Assembly: GCA_964344215.1 (NCBI GenBank)
Contig: CAYFMP010000068.1
Location: forward strand, 1-19,946
DNA: 19,946 nt
Reading direction: 5' to 3'
DNA from: CAYFMP01 sp964344215
Lineage (GTDB): Bacteria > Pseudomonadota > Alphaproteobacteria > Rhodospirillales > Casp-alpha2
Shown: in pieces, positions 15,389 through 19,946 of the stretch
Layout: each line of letters opens with the position of its first letter
How positions within the stretch are numbered: the first letter of the stretch is position 1
Translations under genes and position numbers: made by a program
Notes under the pieces: generated by a model
Database searches by the model: none
The model's input: only the letters and a program-made list of their open reading frames with translations
What the model was told of the DNA's origin: nothing

Positions 15389-15988
15389 TTATCCGACCGG
15401 CGGAACGGCCCTGGCGCCGGCCCAGTCCGGCGTGAAAGCGAGCACGTCTACGCCGGACGCCAGCGCCGGGTTGAACAGGCGGTTGTGCCAGTATGTCGCC
15501 TGCCAGGCCGGGTCGGGTTCGGCCAGCGCCGCCACCGTGCACGGCAGTCGGTAGCTCTGGTTCTTCTCCGAGAACAGCAGCACGCAGCGCTCCGCCGCCA
15601 ACAGCCGATGGATCGCGCCGAGGTCGGGCGGAAAGACCGCGGTCAGCCGGTCCGAGAAGGCTTGCGGGTTCTGAAAATAGGTGGCGGCCAGCAGTTTCAG
15701 GGCCGCCTCCAGGCGTTCCTTGGGGTCCTGGGTGCGGCGGCCCAGGTGGCGGAACTGGGCGGTCGTCTCTTCGGGCCGCCCCGGCACGATGAGCACGGTA
15801 ACGGCGCTCAAGGCGGCGCCATCGTCGCCGAACATCACGTCCGGACACATGCCGGGGCTGGGCCGGCCGGCATTGCGGCGGACGGCGAACTGGCGGAGCC
15901 GGCACTGCCAGCCGAGAAAGTGGGCGCGCAGCCCGGACGCTTCCCGGTCAAGGCCGTTATCGTCGCCGTTGTCGTCGTCTTCGCCCAT
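15389..15988 (-). CDS. Hypothetical protein, 199 residues
   Basis: I do not recognise this protein. It is soluble, with no signal peptide or membrane helix, and starts with an acidic run (GEDDDNGDDN). The body has mixed alpha/beta character: SAVTVLIVPG, an amphipathic RLEAALKLLAATYFQNP helix, AAERCVLLFSEKNQSYRLPC and a terminal ASGVDVLAFTPDWAG. It has six Trp/Cys-containing conserved-looking spots, including WQCRLRQF near residue 28. I chose the ATG at 15988 because GGAGG lies six bases upstream; the frame stays open to 16390 but that part is antisense to the transporter. It is divergent from the EamA transporter gene, with an inverted repeat between them. Confidence 0.75.
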   Translation of the reverse strand: MGEDDDNGDDNGLDREASGLRAHFLGWQCRLRQFAVRRNAGRPSPGMCPDVMFGDDGAALSAVTVLIVPGRPEETTAQFRHLGRRTQDPKERLEAALKLLAATYFQNPQAFSDRLTAVFPPDLGAIHRLLAAERCVLLFSEKNQSYRLPCTVAALAEPDPAWQATYWHNRLFNPALASGVDVLAFTPDWAGARAVPPVG

Positions 15989-16010
15989 CGCCGTCCTCCG
16001 CCGCCGCACC

Positions 16011-16052
16011 CCGGTTCGATCGGCGCCGCCGTCCATGCTACGGTCGAACCGG
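16011..16052. repeat. Inverted repeat in a divergent intergenic region
   Basis: CCGGTTCGA (16011-16019) and TCGAACCGG (16044-16052) are perfect 9-bp inverted copies 24 bp apart, between the starts of the 199-residue gene (15988) and the transporter (16107). A related CGGTTCGGGG lies just downstream. It could be a pair of operator half-sites or a hairpin. Confidence 0.4.
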
Positions 16053-16106
16053 AAACCCTGGCAAGCGGTTCGGGGCAGGTAGGTGACGAGGAGGCAGCGG
16101 CCGATC

Positions 16107-16967
16107 ATGAGCCCGGCTCTTTGGGGAGCGGTCACGGCCTTGGGCTGGGGCTGCGCCGATTTCATGGCGCGTTTCACCGGCCGCGCCGTCGGCCACCACG
16201 CGGCGTTGTTCGGCATGCTGGCCGTCAGCGCCGTCGTCTTCAGCGTCGTGCTGGCGGCGACCGGTCCCCGCTTGGTGTGGGATGCGGGCAGCCTGTGGCT
16301 GCTGATCGTCACCGGCTTGGGGCTGATGAGCGCCACCTTGATGCTGTATTGGGCGCTGGCCCGCGGTCCGGTCACCGTCGTCGCCCCCATCGTCGGCTGC
16401 TATCCCGTCGTCAACCTGCTGTTCGCGGTCGTCGTCGGAGTGCGTCCGTCGGTGGCGCAGTGGGCGGCGATGGCCGCCGTCATGGCCGGCGTCGTCACCG
16501 TCGCCCGGGCCGCATCGAGCTTCGAGAACGAGGCCGGGTTCACGGCTCGCGACCTGCGCAAGACCATCGTCATCTCGCTGATATCCGGCGTCGGCTTCGC
16601 CATCACCGTCGCCGCCGCACAAGCCGCCGGACGGATCTACGGCGAACTGGCGACGGTGTGCTGGACGCGCTGGATCAGCCTCGTGGCGATCGTCCTGCTC
16701 ATGGCGTGGCGGCGCCAGGCGCCGAGGATCCCAACGCGCTGGTGGCCGGTCATCGGGCTACAGGGATTGCTCGACGGCTCGGCTTATGTCGCCGTCGTGC
16801 TCGGCGGCGCCGCCGACGGGGCCGAGATCGCCGTCGTCGTTGCATCCGCCTTCAGCGCCGTCACCGTGGTGTTGGCGCGCCTCGTCCTGAAAGAGGCGAT
16901 GACCTGGGCTCAATGGGCCGGCATCGTCCTGATCGTCGCCGGCGTGGCGGCGCTGGCGGCGCCGTGA
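16107..16967 (+). CDS. EamA/DMT-superfamily transporter
   Basis: A 286-residue inner-membrane protein with about ten helices arranged as two EamA repeats (about 5-135 and 150-286). Family features are the small-residue ALGWGCADFMARF first helix, YWALARGPVTVVAPIVGCYPVVNLLF at the end of the first repeat, and the matching GAADGAEIAVVVASAFSAVT region followed by LKEAMTWAQWAGIVLIVAG in the second. Family members export or import amino acids, nucleosides or other metabolites; the substrate cannot be read here. The ATG at 16107 starts the first helix cleanly; GAGGAGG is about 12 bases upstream. A GTG at 16083 is an alternative start adding eight residues. Confidence 0.92.
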   Translation: MSPALWGAVTALGWGCADFMARFTGRAVGHHAALFGMLAVSAVVFSVVLAATGPRLVWDAGSLWLLIVTGLGLMSATLMLYWALARGPVTVVAPIVGCYPVVNLLFAVVVGVRPSVAQWAAMAAVMAGVVTVARAASSFENEAGFTARDLRKTIVISLISGVGFAITVAAAQAAGRIYGELATVCWTRWISLVAIVLLMAWRRQAPRIPTRWWPVIGLQGLLDGSAYVAVVLGGAADGAEIAVVVASAFSAVTVVLARLVLKEAMTWAQWAGIVLIVAGVAALAAP

Positions 16968-17045
16968 GCGGCCCGCCGTTGCGGCGCCGGGGGCCAAGAA
17001 ACCGGGGGTTTAAGGATTTATGTCGCCTTCGCGGTCACATTCCCT

Positions 17046-17055
17046 TATACGTATA
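17046..17055. promoter_or_regulatory. Palindrome likely to be the ArsR-family operator
   Basis: TATACGTATA is a perfect 10-bp palindrome 69 bp before the ArsR-family gene, in the position expected for an autoregulatory site overlapping a -10 element. The A/T-rich core stands out from the GC-rich surroundings. That it is bound by the downstream regulator is inference. Confidence 0.45.
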
Positions 17056-17124
17056 TGACTGATGGCGGGGGCGACGATCGCCTTTCGCCGCTGATCAAGA
17101 GCCAGAAGAGCCCCGGATTACGGC

Positions 17125-17496
17125 ATGGACGAAGTTCTCGACAACGCGAAGGACGCCAGCGGCTTCCTCAAGGCGCTGGCCAACGAAAACCGCCTGATCA
17201 TCCTCTGTATGCTGGTCGACGGCGAGAAGAACGTCAGTCAACTGGAAGAAGCCCTCAACATCCGCCAGCCGACCCTGTCGCAGCAACTGGCACGGCTGCG
17301 CGACGAACACCTGGTCGAAACCCGGCGCGAGTCGAAGCAGATCTATTACCGCCTCGCCAGCCAGCGCGCCGAACGCATGATCGGCTTGCTCTACGAGCTG
17401 TTTTGTTCGCACGACCAAGAGGCGTTCGACGCCCTCGACAAAGCCGGCGCGCTCGACTTCCTGGAGGAAAAATCCGACGCCGAACGGGAGGCCTGA
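17125..17496 (+). CDS. ArsR-family regulator with SqrR/BigR-type cysteine pair
   Basis: A 123-residue winged-helix repressor. The helix-turn-helix is VSQLEEALNIRQPTLSQQLA (about 37-56), followed by the wing TRRESKQIYYRLAS. It lacks the ArsR CXC metal site. Instead it has two cysteines, Cys28 in IILCML and Cys94 in ELFCSH, 66 residues apart, the same spacing as the persulfide-sensing pair in Rhodobacter SqrR (41/107) and Xylella BigR (42/108). In those proteins sulfide-derived persulfide links the cysteines and releases DNA. I therefore infer a sulfane-sulfur sensor. The usual targets (sqr, persulfide dioxygenase, TauE-like exporter) are not beside it. The ribosome site before the ATG is weak. 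A perfect palindrome lies upstream. Confidence 0.9.
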   Translation: MDEVLDNAKDASGFLKALANENRLIILCMLVDGEKNVSQLEEALNIRQPTLSQQLARLRDEHLVETRRESKQIYYRLASQRAERMIGLLYELFCSHDQEAFDALDKAGALDFLEEKSDAEREA

Positions 17497-17599
17497 AGCG
17501 GCCGCCCTGCCACCCGCCGCCGGGCCGGCGCCGTCCGTTCACCTTTTCTAAAGATTCTCCCCCTATCGTCATCTGCGATTGTAGTTGGGAGATGTCATC

Positions 17600-17770
17600 A
17601 TGCGTTTCAGTTATGCCTCAGACCCACGCGGCCGCTACTGGCTGGTCGTCGATCGCCACAACTCGGACGACGTCGTCGCCGTCCACGCCACCGCCTCGTC
17701 GGCCGCCATCGACGCCCACCGGCTCGAAGACGACTGGCGTCACCGCACCCTTGCCGACGGCGGGAGATAA
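17600..17770 (+). CDS. Small hypothetical protein, 56 residues
   Basis: An unrecognised small soluble protein (MRFSYASDPRGRYWLVVDRH...). It reads like a compact domain: YWLVVDRHNSDDVVAVHA is a beta-hairpin-like stretch, followed by an Ala-rich helix and RLEDDWRHR. The ATG at 17600 is preceded by GGGAG at eight bases; an in-frame ATG at 17585 has no such signal. A 37-codon ORF starts four bases after its stop and has a similar GGGAG signal, so they look like a two-gene unit. GC-rich codon third positions support coding. Function is unknown. Confidence 0.6.
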   Translation: MRFSYASDPRGRYWLVVDRHNSDDVVAVHATASSAAIDAHRLEDDWRHRTLADGGR

Positions 17771-17773
17771 GCC

Positions 17774-17887
17774 ATGTTGCGCCTCAACGCCATCGCCGTC
17801 CTCCTGGTGGTCGGTTCGGTGGCCTTGGCCTATGCCATCGAACGGCCGGTGCCGATGCGCCTGGATACCCCGGTCGCCACCATCTGA
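17774..17887 (+). CDS. Tiny membrane or secreted peptide, 37 residues
   Basis: An unrecognised 37-residue ORF: a short basic start (MLR), a hydrophobic segment (about 5-20, NAIAVLLVVGSVALAYA) and a short polar tail (IERPVPMRLDTPVATI). It is either a single-pass membrane peptide or a signal peptide with a 17-residue product. GGGAG at 17762-17766 is seven bases before the ATG and lies in the end of the preceding 56-residue ORF, three bases apart, which suggests coupled translation. Too short for composition to prove coding. Confidence 0.5.
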   Translation: MLRLNAIAVLLVVGSVALAYAIERPVPMRLDTPVATI

Positions 17888-17951
17888 AGCCACCGTCGCC
17901 CGCCCAAGGCGGCGCCGCACACGAGGAGGGCGCGCTGCCGGAGAGTGCGAC

Positions 17952-17968
17952 CGTTTCAATTTGAAACG
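17952..17968. promoter_or_regulatory. 17-bp perfect palindrome, candidate operator
   Basis: CGTTTCAA-T-TTGAAACG has perfect 8-bp arms around one central base. A partial third copy of the half-site (TGTTTCGTA) lies at 17981-17989. The palindrome sits in a 164-bp gap where the flanking genes converge, so no obvious target gene starts beside it. TTGAAA could itself serve as a -35 element. Confidence 0.45.
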
Positions 17969-18006
17969 TAAATCGCCCTCTGTTTCGTATAGGGGCTTAT
18001 TCACGC

Positions 18007-18029
18007 CCAAGGATCGATGCGATCCTTGG
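18007..18029. terminator. Perfect hairpin between convergent genes
   Basis: CCAAGGATCG-ATG-CGATCCTTGG is a perfect 10-bp stem with a 3-base loop, 23 bp before the stop of the minus-strand lyase gene. It has no U-tract on either side. The position between convergent genes fits a bidirectional terminator. Confidence 0.5.
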
Positions 18030-18051
18030 ACGATAAGACCCTGAGTCCGGT

Positions 18052-18942
18052 TCAGCGCGGATGGGAAACCTCCTCGCGGCTTCGCCCTCGGCGGAAGGCG
18101 TCGACGTTGACGAGGGCCGGCCATTCGGCCGGGTCCCTATACAGCCCGATCTTGAAATACTGCGTCGGCCCGCCGACCTCTCGATGCCCGATCGAGCCGG
18201 TGACGCGGGCGACGAAACGGCCGTTGGCCCACACCTCGATCAGCCCCCTGCCGGCCAAGCCGCCCCTGACCCGATAGGCCATGTCGACCCAGTTTCGGTA
18301 GGGATCGGGGAGGTTGCGCTCGGCCCCGTACTCGATCTCGATGTCGGAGCGGCAGGCGTAGCGGTGGCGATCGTTGAGGAAGGCAAGGCCGCCGACGGTG
18401 TCGGCGCTGTTGAGATCGCGGAACTGCTCGTCGCCCGAGCGTGCATGCGCGACCAGCCGCCGGCAGCCGTCGTCCTCGACCGTGATATGGAAAACGCGGC
18501 CATTGAAGCGCTGCGCCAGGAACGGGCTGTAGCCGGTCTCCTCCTTCCATTGACCGACGACCAGACGGTGGTTGCCGCTCGCCGGCACGTCGCCGTCGAT
18601 GCGGAACGAAAACCCGTACCAGGCCTCGGTGCCGAAGGCGAGGCGAAGGTCGCCCGCGATGCGGATCTCGTTGCGTTGGCAGGAACCGCCGCATCCCTGA
18701 TCGCCGCCGTCGATGCGGATGGCCAGCGAGCGCCGGCCGTGGCGGACGCGTTCGCCATCGGGACGCATGCGATCCACGTCGATTTGGCCGAGCCACCAAC
18801 GTGCCGGACTCAACGACCCCGCCTCGAAGTCCTCGACGACGGCGAGCGGCGGCACCCCATCGGCGGCAGCCGCCACGGAACCGATGATGGCGGCGACAAA
18901 TCCCGCCGCCCACCGCCAGAGGGCTGTCGGCTTGCGTGCCAT
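18052..18942 (-). CDS. Secreted polysaccharide lyase (PF14099-like)
   Basis: A 296-residue exported protein. Residues 1-27 are a signal peptide (WAAGFVAAIIGSVAAA, cleavage near AAA|DGV). The mature part looks like the beta-jelly-roll family of heparin-lyase/glucuronan-lyase-like proteins: EDFEAGSLSPARWW at the first strand, CQRNEIRIAGDLRLAFGTEAWYGF..F.ID, HRLVVGQWKE as the central conserved block, NWVDMAYRVRGG and GLIEVWANGRFVARVTG, and a closing YFKIGLYRD. The substrate is unknown; catalysis would be beta-elimination of a uronic-acid polymer, possibly the cell's own exopolysaccharide. The ATG at 18942 has GGGAGG five bases upstream and begins the signal peptide; an in-frame ATG at 18990 would add a 16-residue polar tail before it. 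It is monocistronic. Confidence 0.85.
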   Translation of the reverse strand: MARKPTALWRWAAGFVAAIIGSVAAAADGVPPLAVVEDFEAGSLSPARWWLGQIDVDRMRPDGERVRHGRRSLAIRIDGGDQGCGGSCQRNEIRIAGDLRLAFGTEAWYGFSFRIDGDVPASGNHRLVVGQWKEETGYSPFLAQRFNGRVFHITVEDDGCRRLVAHARSGDEQFRDLNSADTVGGLAFLNDRHRYACRSDIEIEYGAERNLPDPYRNWVDMAYRVRGGLAGRGLIEVWANGRFVARVTGSIGHREVGGPTQYFKIGLYRDPAEWPALVNVDAFRRGRSREEVSHPR

Positions 18943-19130
18943 CGTTTCCTCCCGCCGGCTTCGTCCGCCGGCCGGTGTGACCGCGCTCACTGAACGCCGT
19001 GCGACGTGCCGTTAGTATCCGCCCCTACGTAAGGGAGCGGAACGGCGTCGCGCCGCCGTTGGCGCGGCGATACGCCGAATTCTCCACGAAAGGGCAACCC
19101 CTCGCAATCGGGCGGGGCGCAAAATCACCG

Positions 19131-19153
19131 GTTCCGGGTTCGGGTCCCGGAAC
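19131..19153 (+). promoter_or_regulatory. Leader hairpin of the Flp pilin gene
   Basis: GTTCCGGG-TTCGGGT-CCCGGAAC is a perfect 8-bp stem with a 7-base loop ending 13 bases before the Shine-Dalgarno of the pilin gene. In a 5' leader it may stabilise the abundant pilin mRNA or affect translation; it is too far from the ribosome site to hide it. Confidence 0.45.
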
Positions 19154-19181
19154 GGCGGGATTACCGAAAGGAGACAGCACC

Positions 19182-19355
19182 ATGTTCGACCAACTCATAC
19201 GCACGCTCAAGCCTCTGGCGACGAGCGAGGACGGCGCCACCGCCATCGAGTACGGCCTGATCGCGGCGCTCATCGCCGTCATCATCATCGGCGCCCTGAC
19301 CCTGGTCGGCTCCGACCTCAGCAACTCGTTCAATCAGGTCGCCAACAACATCTAA
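19182..19355 (+). CDS. flp: Flp/Fap-type pilin precursor
   Basis: A 57-residue prepilin of the Flp family, the subunit of Tad pili used for tight adhesion. An 18-residue leader ends in SEDG; cleavage after Gly18 by a CpaA/TadV-type peptidase leaves a mature pilin starting ATAIEYG, with the conserved Glu5-Tyr6 pair in place. The hydrophobic helix (about 25-45, LIAALIAVIIIGALTLVG) and the short tail NSFNQVANNI are typical. The ATG at 19182 has AAAGGAG eight bases upstream; an in-frame ATG far upstream (18999) adds only basic low-complexity residues. No peptidase, secretin or other pilus gene is adjacent; the only other Tad-type gene here is the cpaF ATPase about 11.6 kb away. Confidence 0.96.
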   Translation: MFDQLIRTLKPLATSEDGATAIEYGLIAALIAVIIIGALTLVGSDLSNSFNQVANNI

Positions 19356-19378
19356 GCGGGCGGCGCAAGCGAACGGCA

Positions 19379-19406
19379 CCGGGCGGCGGCGACCATCGCC
19401 GCCCGG
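19379..19406 (+). terminator. Strong hairpin after the pilin gene
   Basis: CCGGGCGGCG (19379-19388) and CGCCGCCCGG (19397-19406) are perfect 10-bp inverted copies with an 8-base loop, 24 bp after the pilin stop. The stem is very stable. A U-tract is missing, so it may act as an mRNA 3' stabiliser rather than as a classical terminator. Confidence 0.55.
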
Positions 19407-19779
19407 CGTCGCCGCCGCGAAGCCGTGCCGTCCCGATCGGGCCGCTTCACGTCAAACCGCCTTTTCGAAGAATTCCGCAGAATGTCAGCCAAATTCCGCT
19501 CGGTTTCCCTGAACGAGCGAGCCTCGAGCCACGCCACGTCCGCCGTCGGAGGCAAAGTGGGCATAAATCACGGAACGCCAAAGTGTCCGCCAACAGCCTC
19601 AGCCATGTCCGGACTCGGCCTGAATGGTTTTGACTTACGAAATTTTGTATAGCTACTCTGTCGGGCATTCGCGCGCTCATCCTCAGCCACGGTGGAAAAC
19701 AAGCGGGGACCAAGCAAGAGTGATTGGGATGAGTTAACAATGATTGTCGAACATTGGGCTTGATAATCGGCTAGACTCT
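19407..19779. other. Gene-poor region before the GAF-domain gene
   Basis: About 370 bp without a supported gene, and with a lower GC content toward its right end. Around 19541-19564 the minus strand reads MPTLPPTADVAW, similar in kind to a segment after cpaF (about 7671) and resembling degenerate intergenic repeats known in alphaproteobacteria. An ORF at 19425-19652 overlaps it and matches nothing. No convincing -35/-10 pair was found before 19780, although GATAAT occurs at 19762-19767. Confidence 0.4.
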
Positions 19780-19946
19780 ATGACTGTGTCTATTCCGGAC
19801 AACGAACCCGAGCGGCTGGCTGCGTTAAAGGGCTTCGAGATCCTCGATACGCCGCCGGAAGAAGCGTTCGACCGCATCACTCGAACGGTGGCGGCCTTTC
19901 TGGACGTTCCGATCGCGCTCGTTTCCTTGGTCGACGAGAGCCGGCA
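19780..19946 (+). CDS. GAF-domain signalling protein, 3' end cut by window edge
   Basis: Only 55 codons are visible. NEPERLAALKGFEILDTPPE followed by EAFDRITRTVAAFLDVPIAL and VSLVDESR is the hallmark beginning of the GAF domain found at the N-terminus of many histidine kinases and diguanylate cyclases. The output domain is beyond the window. The ATG at 19780 is used; a GTG two codons later is possible, and the ribosome site is weak in both cases. There is no signal peptide or membrane helix in the visible part, so the sensor is probably cytoplasmic. Confidence 0.85.
   Translation, partial: MTVSIPDNEPERLAALKGFEILDTPPEEAFDRITRTVAAFLDVPIALVSLVDESR

Noticed and set aside
15485..17062. 525-codon open frame on the plus strand
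   Set aside because: It is Arg-rich and out of frame with the EamA transporter, and antisense to the 199-residue gene.
17055..18044. 329-codon open frame on the plus strand
   Set aside because: It overlaps the ArsR regulator and the tiny ORFs in another frame and is Arg/Pro/Ser-rich low complexity.
18061..18993. 310-codon open frame on the plus strand
   Set aside because: It is antisense to the polysaccharide lyase, which has a signal peptide and a strong ribosome site.
1..19946. CRISPR arrays, tRNAs, rRNAs, insertion sequences, prophage
   Set aside because: No regularly spaced direct repeats, no cloverleaf, no transposase and no phage genes were found on reading through both strands.

Overview
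The window reads as a stretch of chromosome from a GC-rich alphaproteobacterium, most like the Rhodospirillales. The grounds are the density of PAS/Cache signalling proteins, a PAS_5-type protein, a CpaF ATPase with a matching Flp pilin, a SqrR/BigR-type ArsR regulator and a FNR box. No rRNA, tRNA, CRISPR array, transposase or phage gene is visible. The genome assignment is inference from gene content, not from a marker gene.

Positions 1-5530 (minus strand) form a signalling operon, read from right to left: a 279-residue protein that looks like a degenerate EAL barrel, a possible 49-codon coupled small ORF, an 889-residue receiver/4xPAS histidine kinase with a damaged receiver, and a double-Cache/HAMP/PAS sensor cut off by the left edge. 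Divergent from it, a textbook FNR-type promoter (TTGATTTGGATCAA centred 41.5 bp before the predicted start site) drives a CheY-like receiver and a CpaF/TadA pilus ATPase that overlap by one base. No other pilus assembly gene follows; a Flp pilin lies alone near the right end (19182-19355).

Positions 7592-11680 hold a membrane-anchored protein of unknown function with a near-consensus sigma70 promoter, converging on an operon of a secreted twelve-haem cytochrome c (781 residues) and a small secreted Rap1a/Tai-like protein. An inverted repeat lies in the divergent region between the cytochrome and a PAS_5 protein.

Positions 11681-18990 are mixed single genes: PAS_5 protein, MetF-like methylenetetrahydrofolate reductase, CspA-type cold shock protein, TerC-family membrane protein, secreted Sel1-repeat protein, an unrecognised 199-residue protein, an EamA transporter, an ArsR regulator with the cysteine spacing of persulfide sensors, two tiny ORFs (56 and 37 codons), and a secreted polysaccharide lyase. 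The window ends with the Flp pilin, a 424-bp gene-poor gap and the start of a GAF-domain protein.

The most coherent theme is redox and anaerobic sensing: a FNR-controlled receiver-CpaF pair, a multihaem cytochrome operon, a candidate persulfide sensor and several PAS/GAF sensors. The best candidates for something new are the cytochrome/Rap1a-like pair, the receiver-CpaF pair under FNR-type control, and the coupled EAL-like/small ORF/degenerate-receiver kinase operon.
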